Below are positions 52,343 through 64,000 of a stretch of DNA of 64,000 nucleotides, in pieces. The position numbers and the translations under genes are program-made. The notes under the pieces were generated by a model. It was not told the origin of the DNA and did no database searches. It worked only from the letters and a program-made list of their open reading frames with translations. Source of the DNA: Serinus canaria. Lineage: Eukaryota; Chordata; Aves; Passeriformes; Fringillidae. The stretch is from NCBI RefSeq assembly GCF_022539315.1, contig NC_066317.1:41510435-41574434 (forward strand), given 5' to 3'. Positions within the stretch are counted from its first letter, which is position 1. Each line of letters opens with the position of its first letter.

Positions 52343-53922
52343 ATCTTCTAAGCCAGCTCTATTGTTTGCAAATATTGCAGGCACTGTACTGACCTTCTAT
52401 CCACTCATCTTCTATCTTCTATCTGGAAGTATCAAAAATTTTATATTATTATTTATGCTGGCACTTGAACTTTTTTTTTTTTTTGCTTGGATTGACACCC
52501 TTTAAAAGGAAGCATAAACAAAAATAATACATTGCAATTGTGGAAAACACGAATCAATTTTAGCACACTGGGGTTTTTTTCTTGCTCTGATTTGGACCAA
52601 AGTTTTAAGGTCACTTTTTCAGTCTTCTCAGTATGAAAACAGTGTCATTCTCTCAGGATCCACCAATAAAAGTTCATCTGGGACATTTTCTAGATTATTA
52701 CATCAGCATTCCAGCACACTACAGCTGCAAACACAGTTTCAGTGGCACTTTCCACAGATCTGCATTTACAGTCAACAGTCACATGCAGTTACTGCTAGAC
52801 TTAAAATTTAAAAAATTCTCTTTACTTGTTTTTATTCAATAAGGAGAATTTTTCAGTTGTTCCCTCTTAACACTGAAATTTAACTCCTGGTGGCTGTAAG
52901 TGGATGACTCAGTAAGTTCATGCTTATGTAAGTACTTACACTCTTACTTCAATCCATAACCTTGGAGGAGAGAGGAAGAAGATGCACCCTCAAGGTTTCT
53001 TTTGAATCCAGTCTAGATTAATAATATGCAGAAACCATTGCTGTATCAACAGCTATTGAACAGTAACTGCAATCAAGTAGGCATTTTTCTAGCAGGTATC
53101 TGTCCTTGCAATTAACTCATACCCATATTTTAAGTCTCAGATGGAGACTATATAAGGAATAGGGACAGGTTATTCCAGTGCCCTGAGGGCTTGTATGTCC
53201 TAACAATATGAATTTGCCTTTTGAATGCATTACAGTTCAAATTTAAACTGCAGCCTGTTCTCTGATTAATTGTTAAACTGGAAAATTTTAGTTGTGGACT
53301 TTTTGATTAAGCAAAATGAATTAGATTTCCACTTAACCAGAACAGGACTAATTTATACTACTTCGTTTCATCAGAGCTACCAACTCCTTCAGTCTTCCTC
53401 TAATGTGAACACTGTTTTGAGCAAAATAAAAGTAGTTTTAAATAAATGAAACTAGTTTTAAAGATTAGTAAATAAGCTTAGATAAATAAGCTTGTGTTAT
53501 TTTACTCAGTAAGATGGTGATAACATGTACTATTGGATGCAGACAAATTTTTACATTTAGACAAGAATGGCATTTTATGTAGCAAAGGAGAGATAAGGCC
53601 TAAGAAAATTTAAGTTGTAGTTTAGTATGAAAACCTAAGCATGGTATTTATTGGCTGAATTTGACTATAGAATTTAGTTGTCCCCTCGCATAGAAAGGAT
53701 ATAATAATTAGTATATTAAACCTATCATTTATGGGAGGAGGTAGTTAGCAGGTCACCAGGGAATACTGTCCCAGTTTCAAAACAAAGCAGAAACATTCTC
53801 TATGCAAGGACTGTCAGGGAATGCCTAGAGAGCAGAGGTCACTGGCACCTCAGTTCACATCTTGTTTCTAATGGCTCTCTTAGAAAATGCATTCCTTTGA
53901 GATGCAAAAAAATCAATTCACT
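52343..53922. other. Non-coding DNA between LTR copies, no gene seen
   Basis: No gag, protease or reverse-transcriptase remnant was recognised between the two flanking LTRs. A T12 run lies near 52471. Repeated AATAAGCTT-like strings occur near 53470-53500. A CTGTCCCAGTTT string at about 53768 may be an LTR edge without a traceable body. Confidence 0.5.
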
Positions 53923-54000
53923 GAACAACAGAATGGTTGGGGTTGGAGGGAAGCTCTGGAGGTCATCTTGTACAACCTCCCTGATCAAGCAGGGTCAAAT
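53923..54000 (-). mobile_element. CR1 LINE 3'-terminal fragment, minus strand
   Basis: ACAGAATGGTTGGGGTTGG (from 53928) with CTCTGGAGGTCATCTTG and CAACCTCCCTGATCAAGCAG after it is the inverted 3' untranslated end of an avian CR1. About 78 bp remain. The ATTCTATG terminal repeat is largely lost. Two short open frames that cross it are spurious. Confidence 0.8.
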
Positions 54001-54189
54001 TTTCACTGTTTTGAGAGAGAGAAATGGTATTGCAAGAAAAGGACCATCAACACTTCTGCTTTCCCTCCTACTTCTAAATTTCTCAGAAAGAGGTGTAAAA
54101 GCTAGACATATCTAGCATAGACATGTTTTCAATATGAAATCATTATACACTTTCCTCTTCCACCCCTTGTGCTGAAACAACTTCAGCTA

Positions 54190-54776
54190 CTCTGGTACGT
54201 TTATTCAGATCCCAGTCAAATAGGGACAAAAAAAGAGGGGGGGAAAAAAAGTCATTGTTTACCATTAGGAGAAGAAGAAAAAAAAATTGGTAAGAGAATG
54301 GAAAAAAGAGGGTCAAGATAAAGGCAGTTTAATAAAGCAAAGGCAAAGGTCATGTTTGAAAGCAAAGTAAAACAAAAGATTTATTCTTTACTTCCCATCA
54401 GTAGGCAATGCCCAGCCACTTCCATAGAAGCCAGGCATCAGGGCAGGTAGTAGTTGCTCCAGAAGACAGAAGTAACAAATTCCCCTTGCTCTCCCCTTTC
54501 CTCCTTTCTTTTAGCTTTCATTGTTGACCAGACACCATATGGTGCAGAATGTCCTTTGGTCAGTTTGGGTCAGCTGTCCTAGTTGTGTCCCCTCCACAGT
54601 TCTTGCCCACCCCCAGCCTACTGATGGGGGGACAGCAGTGATGCTGTGCCAGCACTGCCCAGCAGCAGCCAAAGCACTGGGGTGTTATCTGCACATTTCC
54701 AGCTACCAAGGCAGGGCACAGCACTGTGAGAGCTGCTGTGGGAAAATGAACTCCTGCTCAGCCAGACCCAATACAC
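54190..54776 (-). mobile_element. Avian ERVL-type solo LTR, minus strand
   Basis: This is the same LTR family and orientation as the copy at 51863-52342, and longer (about 585 bp). On plus it shows GGCAGTTTAATAAAGCAAAGG-type text near 54324, TTACTTCCCATCAGTAGGC near 54388, and CACCATATGGTGCAGAATG near 54534. GTCAGCTGTCCTAG near 54569 and CTTGCCCACCCCCAGCC near 54602 follow, and it ends with GAAAATGAACTCC...CAATACA at about 54775. On the minus strand the TTTAATAAAG part is where the polyadenylation signal lies. The left edge is uncertain because of A/G-rich expansion at 54225-54300. The ORFs of 61-101 codons inside are spurious. Confidence 0.8.
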
Positions 54777-56559
54777 CTCCACTGGTTTTCTTCCCTTTTC
54801 CATGTCTAGCAGCCCTTGTAGTATAAGTGGACATCAGTGACATAAAACTATTACACCTCTCTGAACATCATCAGTTTTGTTCTAAGTGAAAGCCAAATGT
54901 TTTATTAAGTGAATTGAGGGGAATGAATATTTAAAATGCAAAGTGAATATCTTTTGTTTTGTTTTGTAAATATATGCTCTGATTTCTTTAAATCTGGTTT
55001 ATCATAGTAGAAATCAAATTTCCAAAATTTGCCTCATTCTGTGCTGCCACTATTTTCCCTCCATGTGGCAGTAGGACTAATTTCCAGGAAAAAAAATAGT
55101 GTGATAAGCAATATTGAAAGCTAGGATTTGTAACATTTGAAATTATCACAGTAAAGAGCTCTACATTTTGTATCAAATAATCTGCATTTGATCTTGGTAG
55201 GGTACCTCAGACAATACCTATTTGAAACTTTGAGATGTAGCAACAGCTACAGAATTAAAAATAAATTCCAAGGTCAACAGTAGTAGAAAAGATTTCAGTA
55301 ACACCTAAAATAATGTCCACTCATCCTTTACTAAACATTACATTTAGCCATTGCAGAAATTAATAGGACAGCAATGTATCTTTCAAAGGTAAATAACCAT
55401 ACTATAATACAGTGATATGTAAAACATTTTAAAGTATGGTTGTTGAGTCCTAGTATGTACAAGATAGAGAAAGCAAAAGCATTATGCTACAGGGGGGAAA
55501 AAAAGTAATTTAAAATACCTATACATTTCAAAATTCCTGAAATAGTAGGCTTCATATGACCTGGTCTGAGCCTGTGATGTACTGTGAAGTGTAATACAGC
55601 CACATTATTTTTTCTTTAGTAAGGATAATTAAATATGTTGTGTTCCATACAGCAACCACAGAAATTGCTTATTACATGTTTTACATATTAATGCTGAATA
55701 CTTGTCATGGAAACCACCTTGGTATAGCAAACCAAACCTAAAGATAGTTTGGAAGCTTTTCCAAATGACATTGGAAGATGGGGTCACTACAGATTCACAT
55801 ATCTACTTTTAAATTACATTGAAGATCATTTTAAAGGCCTTTGACTATGACTAGAGTCTGTTAATGTTATAACTTTTTAAAGGTCTCTCAGTTCCCGTAC
55901 ATCTTTGTGCTTCAAGTTGGGAATTCATCAGAAAAGAGGACAGAGAAAACGAGATGCAGAACAAATGCTTTGGTCATTAAATTGTCATTTTCCATGTATC
56001 CCACTGTCTACAGCAATGTGTGACAGCCATTTCCCTGAAAGACTTCAAAATCACCCACAGTAAGGACAGCTGCTGACATTTGATAACGTAAACATGCAGA
56101 GAGTGGAATATTCTAACATTGTGATGTATATTAGTGTTCCTTGGGTTAGCATGCTAGCTAGAGACTGTGGCTGTGACTAATCCCTCAGGAGACAGGTGTT
56201 CATTAATTTCAATCATAATTCACTAACAAGACTATTTATTAAAAAATTTAAAAATTAGAGGGTGAGGAAGGCAGGCAAGGTAAGGGTGGTTGTAAACAAA
56301 ATCACCTGCTACCTCAAGATAGATGGTCTTAAGTTTAATATTCTTTGTAAGTGGACAATCTCAGGAAAACTAGCTTGACAAAATAGCTCATTGAAATATT
56401 CCAGCTCTTTGATTCAATGCTTGACAAATGGAACAGACATGATTAGTTTTGGTCTGCAAGTGTGATGTTTGCATCGATTTTCCTTTGCTCTGAGGATCAT
56501 TGCTGAATTTCAAAATGGAAACTGTCATTAACACTTCATTCCTTCATATTTCCCACCCT

Positions 56560-56900
56560 CAACCATAATTTCACCAATTGCCTTTTTTAATGAAGAAAAG
56601 TGATGAAAAATAGTGAGCTGTCAGCAGCTGTTTTTCCAGCTACAGATCTATGCATGTAACCACATATTTATTATTCATCTGCTCTTCTCTCCCAAACTGT
56701 TTTTAAAAGTAACAATTTATTTTTGAGCTACTTGTAGCAATATTTAACCACTGAACCCTTTAATTACTTAAACTACTGACAAGCAGGGCTCACTCAATTG
56801 CTGAGATAATAGTTTTGTACATGCAAGCTGAATTTAAAAAGGTAAATGAATGAACCTTTCAATTTTTAATAACCTGCCAGTTTTGAGTAGAAGCTGAATT
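56560..56900. promoter_or_regulatory. Candidate conserved non-coding element
   Basis: High-complexity AT-rich sequence with TAATTA at 56761-56766, a CAGCTG E-box near 56626, an ATGCAT core near 56652 and several TTTATT cores. No repeat similarity or coding frame was recognised. The inference rests on texture and motif density only. Confidence 0.2.
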
Positions 56901-57873
56901 TTCCTGAGTGGTAAAGATGCCACATAAATATAAACATGTGTGTGTGCAGGTATGTATATACATACAGAAGTATCTGTTTTATCTATTTCCTTGACCAAGT
57001 ATTTCGTGTTCAGCTTTTTTTCAGATATGCATCGTCATATAAAAGGTGCACATCTCAGCTAAGGTTGTCACCTACACAGCTTCCTGGTACACTGAAAGAA
57101 ACTGTCACCTGCAGAGGACATGTCACATAATGTGCAATCCTAATTTAGCACAGGATTGAATACATACAAAATGGGTTTACCTTTCCCCTTCAGCTAAAAA
57201 GGAATCCTTGATTTCTTTTCTACAAGACACTTTCTTTTAGAAGGATAAAATTCTGGGAGAACCCCCCCAGCATTGCTTAGAAACATATAGCCAAAAAGTG
57301 AGTCTGTCATATGGTCAGGAGCACTTCCTTAAATCTTTATACTTTTCTTGGCTCTTAAACTTAGTCTAAGTCTGTTTTGGATTTCATTAGGAATTATAAG
57401 TGCCAAATACTCAGGACACCATGAAAATAAATGGAACTGAAAAGCAGGGATACTAATTTTTATTCTGAGTTGCAACTTGATGTGAAGAAAGCAGATTGAA
57501 GATCCCTGTGTATGTCACACGGGACTCTTCAGAGCCATCAAAGCCCACAAGCCCTATGGACTAGGACTTGACAGAGAAAAAGGGAGGCCAGCCACACAGT
57601 CTGCCCTATGCACTCCACAGCCCTCAGGCTACAAAGGATTCAGGGATCCCTATATTTCAGATCCACTTTGTTCCTGCTGTCTCACAGGAAGGGATATGTA
57701 TGTGATCTTACCAACTAAAACACACACAGATGAGTTTCAAGCACCAAAATCCCACAGGAACCACTTTTCCTTTTTTTTTCACAGAAATCACTTTTCATCC
57801 AAGTTTTCATGTGATAGAAATGAGTTCTGTGCTAATGCCCTATTCATTTACCATTGCTCACTCTCTAATGAGA

Positions 57874-57902
57874 AAATAATTATAATAATAGTAATAATAA
57901 TG
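57874..57902. repeat. Short (TAA)n-like microsatellite
   Basis: An interrupted AAT/TAA trinucleotide run of about 29 bases. Confidence 0.8.
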
Positions 57903-59961
57903 CAATGAGAGACAAGAATGATTGTAGGGTCTTCTAAAGTATACTTTTCCTACTCCCATAATAGAAGTGATGACTTTTTAAACAGAACATAGGAAAAGTG
58001 TGCCCTAGCTAATTCACAAGGTACAAATTTTAAAATATTTCTAGATAAAGAACCGTTCTTTCAGAGCTATGTACACATTGGAGACTGATAATTGACTAAA
58101 TTATAGATTACCCCATCTTTGACCTCACAGACACTTGGATTTCCTCGAGGACTGATGTCCTCACTGCTCAAATGTCTCATTTTGAACATGATGCTTTCCC
58201 TTACTTAACTAATTAACTGTAGGATCATGTTTGGCATATTTCCTAAAACCATTCCTATGAAATAAGACGTCTTGTAAATCTCTTCCAAAGAGAGAACAGA
58301 AGGTGCAAGAAGGAAATGTGGTGTTGCCATTTCAATCAGCTGGGAACTAGGAAATCTCCCTGGAGCTGAAGAACTGGGCTCCAACTACTTCCTTAACAAA
58401 GCATCCACTTCATGAGGACACGGCAAATTTCTTTTCTTTCTGCCCACTCCATCACTCTTGAATGTTAAAAATGGGTTCAAATCTCCTCACACAGAGAACA
58501 ATCTGTTTCTTTCACCTCAGAAAAGATCTTCAGCAGTAATCTGCCAGTGAAAAGGCAATCTTCCAGGTTCAATAGGATTTTGTGAGAAAGGGATGAGTGA
58601 TAACCAACTCCAAGATAATTTTACAGCTGTGAGCCAGAAATGGACAGAAGTACTTCTGAGAATTATAAACTGCATCAGAGAAGACAGCACTTAAACACAT
58701 CCTTCAGAATTCCCTACTGACTATTTACAGTATTTTATACTTAGATCCAGGTTCAGCTTCATAACTTTATGGTATGTATAAATGTCCAAGTAAGGAACAA
58801 AGTCACTCAGTATTCCTGTTATAGTGCACCCAGAGAGACAGGCTACACTGTAAGAGTAGATTAATTTTTGAGTGATTGGATTTACTCCCCCACAGAACAT
58901 GTATTTCTTTACTCTCTACAGAGGGAGCCTACAAAACTAAGATTCCTACTTTATTGCCTATTCCAAGCTTCTGAAATACAGTGAGTATGGATTTGGTTTT
59001 GCAAGATTTATGTTTATCTCTTCTCAATACCTAACTTCCACAAAATTGAGTCAAATCATTCGTGCCTGAGCTCTACATTACATCAGCCAATCTTTCAAAC
59101 AGAAGTGCTGTTGGAGCTAGCAATCATATTCTACTTTCCTGGGACTGGATCCAGCCTGTTAACTCAAAGACAGAAACAAGTTATTCTGAAATCAGAAATT
59201 ATTTGTAAGTGAAAAATGCCAGGAAAAACTGCTAGGAATATTAATGATGAATATGCCAAGCAGTTCTAATAAACCTAATGAAGAAAAGCCTAGTAAAAAC
59301 TCACTACACAACATGCAATTAAATATAAAACTATTAATGAATTTCAAGTTTTATGTTCCAGATGAGAGAACCCACCATTACAGAAAAACAGCTAATGACA
59401 TATTTGCATTGTTCTCCAAAGATATTTCTTCTAATTAAGCTTTAAAATTCAGCATAATCAGAGAAAAAACACTTCAGAACCAAGTTTTTGAAAAATAGGT
59501 GTTCACAATGTAAATAGCTAGCAGATACATTAAAATAAGAAATACATAATTATTTTTGCAATAAAAGACTGCTGCTTATAGTTTACTTTTTGAACAGACA
59601 TTTTTTACCTGAAAATTAAGGATTTTTTTATTGCATTAATTTTTTAATTAAAAATATTTTATTGCATTAAAAAAGACCCCTCTTTCAACTGATATATCTA
59701 CACATTATGCTACCACAGTCATAACTTATTTATGTTGAACAAAAATAAAGAAAAACATTCAGTCAGAAATACAGAGTTTTTCTGGAAATAGTTTGCAGCA
59801 TCCTGTAATGAACTGAGAAGCCTCAGTCCATTACCACAGAGAAAACAAAAGGCAAAAGCAAAGAAAAGAAGCCAAACTCTAGGGATCATTGATTAGCAAA
59901 GAGGGCACCTGCACAGATACTCATCCACTCTGTAGTTTTATCTTACAGTGTGGCCTGAGGA

Positions 59962-59987
59962 GGGGACAGTTTCAGGGGACAGTTTCA
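59962..59987. repeat. Perfect 13-bp tandem duplication
   Basis: GGGGACAGTTTCA occurs twice head to tail without a mismatch, which suggests a recent local duplication. Confidence 0.9.
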
Positions 59988-61309
59988 ATCTGGCTCCAAA
60001 TTATCGCAAATATATTCCAAAATTCATTGACTCCATCAAAATGGCTTTTGAAGATATAATCATACTTGCACTAGAGAACAAATTTATGGGTTTCTAGAGG
60101 AGACAAAAAGACATTAGAAAGCAACATGTGCATATATATGTCCAGGTGACAGCCTGGGCACTTACTATTCAGTCAGAACTTTTTTAATAGTTTGTTCCAG
60201 AATAAAGTAGCACCTTCCTGGCAAAGAATTGAGACCAATAATGATGATGGTAACATTTCTTTAAAGATTTCCAAAACATTATACAAGAATTCACTTATAT
60301 TTCAAAATAATACCTTACTGAAGTCAGCACAGTCTCCTCAACAGAGCTTTCTGTATTCAATTGCTGCCTAGTAAGTATCCTTTAAGTCTTGCTTAAATCT
60401 TATACTGGACTTTTGCATAAGGCTGAACACCATTCTCTTAGAGAAATCCCTCCTTTTGTTATGGTCTTCTTTGGTTAGCACTCCAGAAAGTTTTAAGCAA
60501 GGTTTTCTAAAGTTCTAATTGTGCCTTCATAGACTAGATGGAGAGAAATCTTTGAGGGAAAACACAGGTATGCATACACATATTCATAATGCATGTATCA
60601 CCATTCCTTCTAAATAATGTGGTAACTGCTCTTCACATACTGGCAGCCCAGAATTCCCTAAGTTAGAAACCTGCTGGTTTTGCCATTTATAGCTTCAATA
60701 TAAATGAAAGTATGATCCATACATTCCCTATGTTCCAGCAAGAGTTCTCTCTGCTTCCTTTCTTCTCTGAGTCCTATTTAGGTTGTGAAGAATAGAACCT
60801 CTTTTTCTTGGGATACAGCACTCAAAGACAGCTCTAACTAACAGAACCACTAGCCTTAAAAATAAGAAAATCAAATACAACACTGTGAGCTAGTATTTTA
60901 CATTTTCCAGGAATATGCCTATGTTTCCAACTAATAATTCTAAATCTGGTTAACCTGAAATTTGGTATGGACACTACTTATGTCTTCAAACCTTAGCAGT
61001 TCTGAAGACATAGCTTTATCTCATCATATTTGCTCACAATAGACAAGTTGTACCTAAAGATCCACAGTAATTAAAACAAGTACAAATCTTCATTTTCTGT
61101 GCCCCTGTAATGGGAAATCATTACCCTCGTCAGGTACTTCTTCCCTTTCATCTTTTAACTTGAAGCAAGGGAGGTGCCAGATGAGAGATGAACTTGGGGA
61201 TAATTCTTCAATTAATTTACTCAAAATAGTAACAGACTGGTGCTAACTAGTTCTGTTGTATGTTCTGATTGTTCTCCACAAGCTCAAAGAAGACTTTTAA
61301 ATTGAATGG

Positions 61310-61470
61310 GAAAACAAGAGTTCAGCCATCTGTGTGTTTAGTGTTTCGTTTTCCCTTAGCTAATTTACTGTCATGCATGTGGTATGCAAATGAACTTGAC
61401 TGGACATTTACAATCAAGTTCATAATAAGGTGATTCTGTCTGGTACATTTAACAGAATTAGTAGTTCAGA
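61310..61470. promoter_or_regulatory. Candidate conserved non-coding element with POU octamer
   Basis: A consensus octamer ATGCAAAT lies at 61384-61391, next to a CATGCATG dyad near 61373, and AGCTAATTTA near 61358. The surroundings are of high complexity with no repeat similarity. This is motif-based inference only. Confidence 0.2.
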
Positions 61471-62327
61471 AATGCATATGGTTCCCTATTAGCTTCAACC
61501 TTCAGCGGGTAAAGGAAACTTCTGGTTTTTAGATCGTATCACCTCAAAAGTAGATCACCTCTTTTCAATAAAATCTCTGTCTGAGGAGCTCACAGATAAG
61601 CAAATTACTAACTTCAGTTCACTGACATCAAAATTAATTGAAGAGAGAGGGTATGGTGAAATCAGGAGCAGTTAGACTTGTGTAGACTTGAGGCAAAACT
61701 AAAAATGAAGGCCCAGGTTATAGATACAATTTATCAAAAGTTTTTTCAGCAAGCCAGTGCACTGTAGTAATATTTTCAGCATAAATAAATCAACAAATAC
61801 ATATTGTTTGTAGCTATCTGCTGAAATTACTGAAACTTTTAAACACCTAATTTGATGTTTATCTTGGTAGAGTAGTATCACAAATTGCAGAAACATTTAC
61901 ACTAGATGAAATTAATGCTAAATTGAAAAAATAAAACCAAGTTTTTATTATTTCACTTAAATTTAATATTTTAAAAACTTGCTAGGTCTAATAGTGATAT
62001 AAGATAATTATGCTTTCAGAATTAAAAAAAAAAAAATTGGGGCAGGAATAAGATGGGACAACTTGCATTCAGGATTAATCCATACAAACATGCATTTTAT
62101 GTAGATAAGCAGTCTTCACTCACCATACATTTGAGTCTAAAACAGCTGTCTCTGAAAGGCTGTGCTTCCACACTCATTCTTGGCTGTGAAGAAAAATATG
62201 CTTCAGTTTTTCGCCATATGACTTTGCCTGATGTGCAAACATAAGGCGCAATTCAGCTGCTCACTTCTCAGCTGTGAAGGGACTTTGCTGCCATTGCTGC
62301 AGGGAAAAATAAATTAGTCACAAATTA

Positions 62328-62351
62328 TATGGCTGTTAATAAACAGCCATA
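62328..62351. repeat. Short hairpin, 10-bp perfect arms
   Basis: TATGGCTGTT at 62328-62337 and AACAGCCATA at 62342-62351 are exact reverse complements around the loop AATA. Confidence 0.85.
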
Positions 62352-63567
62352 AAGAACTGGTAAAAGGCAATCTTTTGGGGAAAAAAAAATCCTTTGAGAG
62401 TGCTTTTTTTCGTATTGGATACAAATTGCACAGGACTACAAGGTACCTTTCAGTGAGTGACCACAGTAGTGGGTGTGAGAATCATCTTTGTAGCATCCTC
62501 AGCTCCTGGAGGCAGAGAACTGGGGCAATGAGAGGATACTTAGGCTGATTAAAGATTTGTTATTCTTGATCTGCTCTTTAAGATCTCTCCATAGTCAGGC
62601 TTTTGCAGCAAGAGAATCTTCTATTCTGTGAGACGCTGCATTTGCTGATCAGAGACAGTAGGTCATCCCTTCACTAAAATGTTTTTTAAAAGCCTGCTTT
62701 ATTCATCCTGCCATGTTCTCTCGGCATATGCATTTATACTAAAATATGAGCTGAGACCACCCTTTCTTAGATTTGGGCCAGTCCTTTACCCTTATTCCAC
62801 TGACCATGTCCCTTAATCTTGCTGTCACTCACACCAGGTAAGACATGCTCTAATGCAACCTGTGCTAATAAAAATCAAACAAATTGAAGCCTTCATTAAA
62901 TGTCTTGAGGAAAAATCCAAGTATTTTCAAATTACTTCCTGGCCTCATCCACACTCTGAAAATTTCATCAATGTGGCATAGCATTATTAAAATTCACATT
63001 GCCCTGCAATTATGTATGTAGAATATAGATATCATTATTTTTTCCTTTCACATTTGCCAAGACATGCTGTATCTCCTATGTCTTACCAGTCTGTCATTTC
63101 CTGCATCCTCTCTGCCAGGTTCCCTTACCTGCTTGTGGGTCTCCCAACCTTTCCTTGCAACCTCTTCCATTCAGAAAACTTTCTAAGCAAGATAGAATAA
63201 AAGCTTTTTTGTTGTCCTTCCAATACCTCTTTTGAATTGCTTTTTCTGTGGGACCTAAACAGTTCTGAAGATGAGATCACCATTATCACACCAACCAGTA
63301 TTAAAACCTTGGAGTCCCTCTCACTGTATCTACCTGTTCCTTCTCCCTAGTGAATCTTACCTAAAAATTATCCTTTCACCATACTTGAAGACCACATTAT
63401 GCACAAGACGTGAAGTGTCATTTGCAGATTCTACCAAGAACCTAAACAAGTTAATGGGAAAATTTAGTATTGGGAAAGGACATAAAAGAAAAGGAAAGCA
63501 AGAGCACAGCTAAAGCAAACAAAGTATGAGGAAAACAACTGGAGTAAATATCTGAGCACAGGGAAAA

Positions 63568-64000
63568 TGTCCTAGGTTACAATTGCAAAGACCATTTAGG
63601 GAGAACTGTGAGAATCCCCTGTGGGCTTCAGATTCCCCCCTTCTATTTGTGCCAGAGCTACTTTTTTGCAGGAACTCTTTGTCTCTGCTCCCAAAGACAA
63701 GTTTTCTGGGCACAGCACCTACCAATTCCCTTTCACCTGAGCAGAACTAGATTTTTTTTTCTTCTGGAAAGTTGGTCTGAAGGAAGCATAAAGACCCCTG
63801 GGGATGAAAATCTCCCCCAAATATTTCTGGATCAAGAAACTGGGGAAAGAAATAACCCAATCCAAGTTGCAGTTTTCCCCTCCCACTTTTTTACAGTTTG
63901 CAGTTGCTTTCCTCTCCAAAAGAAAGGTAATAGTCTTGGCATAAGAAACAGACTATAAAAAAATGTATTCAACCCAAATGCTAAGCTTCCTCAGAGCCAA
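63568..64000 (+). mobile_element. Possible LTR start, plus strand, cut by window end
   Basis: TGTCCTAGGTTACAATTGC at 63568 has the TG start and general wording of avian LTR 5' edges as I remember them. The following 430 bases are GC-richer than the sequence before, and a TATA-like ACTATAAAA lies at about 63951-63959, a reasonable U3 length. No 3' end, target duplication or internal genes can be checked because the window stops. The open frame at 63608-63958 has no recognised motif and would fall within U3. Confidence 0.35.

Larger units (their letters stand above)
54777..63567. other. Non-coding DNA, no gene seen
   Basis: No supported gene was found. Small features are a TAA-rich run (57874-57902), a perfect 13-bp tandem GGGGACAGTTTCA (59962-59987), and two copies of TTTATTGCATTAA at 59627-59639 and 59658-59670. 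There is also a 10-bp-arm hairpin at 62328-62351. Candidate conserved elements lie at 56560-56900 and 61310-61470. The part at 57480-57660 is less AT-rich but unrecognised. Confidence 0.5.

Noticed and set aside
54521..54826. 101-codon Cys-rich plus frame
   Set aside because: Antisense to an ERVL-type LTR; cysteines follow from TGC/TGT content of the LTR, not a zinc-binding pattern.
1..64000. CRISPR arrays, bacterial operons, tRNA or rRNA genes
   Set aside because: No spaced direct repeats, ribosome-binding sites, cloverleaf or rRNA text found; the sequence is vertebrate nuclear DNA.
1..64000. CpG island or gene promoter
   Set aside because: CG dinucleotides are sparse throughout; no stretch reaches island-like density.

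Overview
The window is a stretch of bird nuclear DNA in which I can find no protein-coding gene. It is AT-rich and CpG-poor and shows no prokaryotic layout. The longest open frames are only about 100-130 codons; they carry no recognisable domain and often sit inside repeats. Three kinds of repeat, recognised from memory, point to a bird: CR1 LINE 3' ends at 44.5-45.0, 45.3 and 53.9 kb; the widespread avian ERVL-type LTR, three copies all reading on the minus strand at 50.3-54.8 kb; and ERVK-like LTRs at 23.3-24.0 and 26.5-27.2 kb. The host gene, if this is an intron, cannot be named from the sequence. The species cannot be named either; a neoavian or passerine bird is only a guess.

Layout. 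1-13 kb is unique-looking non-coding DNA with several compact homeobox/E-box-rich segments that resemble conserved non-coding elements. 13.4-13.7 kb holds two perfect hairpins. 19.26-19.52 kb is a long (TTTTC)n pyrimidine tract. 20.24-20.27 kb is AATAAA followed at once by A25. 23.3-24.0 kb (minus) and 26.5-27.2 kb (plus) are two LTRs with visible promoter and 3'-end signals. 27.2-44 kb is again mostly unique. It contains a perfect 32-bp palindrome (29.34 kb), a hairpin (30.18 kb), a small minisatellite (35.1 kb), an (AT)n tract (36.2 kb), an (ATCTAT)n tract (37.0 kb) and a 20-bp palindrome (42.07 kb). 44.4-54.8 kb is the most transposon-rich part, with CR1 fragments and ERVL LTRs. 54.8-63.5 kb is unique-looking, and a possible further LTR begins near 63.57 kb and runs to or beyond the window edge.

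No genes work together here, and I found no evidence of an undescribed biological system. The items most worth checking are the perfect inverted repeats, the long mirror-type polypyrimidine tract, the LTRs that could act as promoters, and the candidate conserved non-coding elements. All repeat family names come from memory of family sequences, not from a database search.
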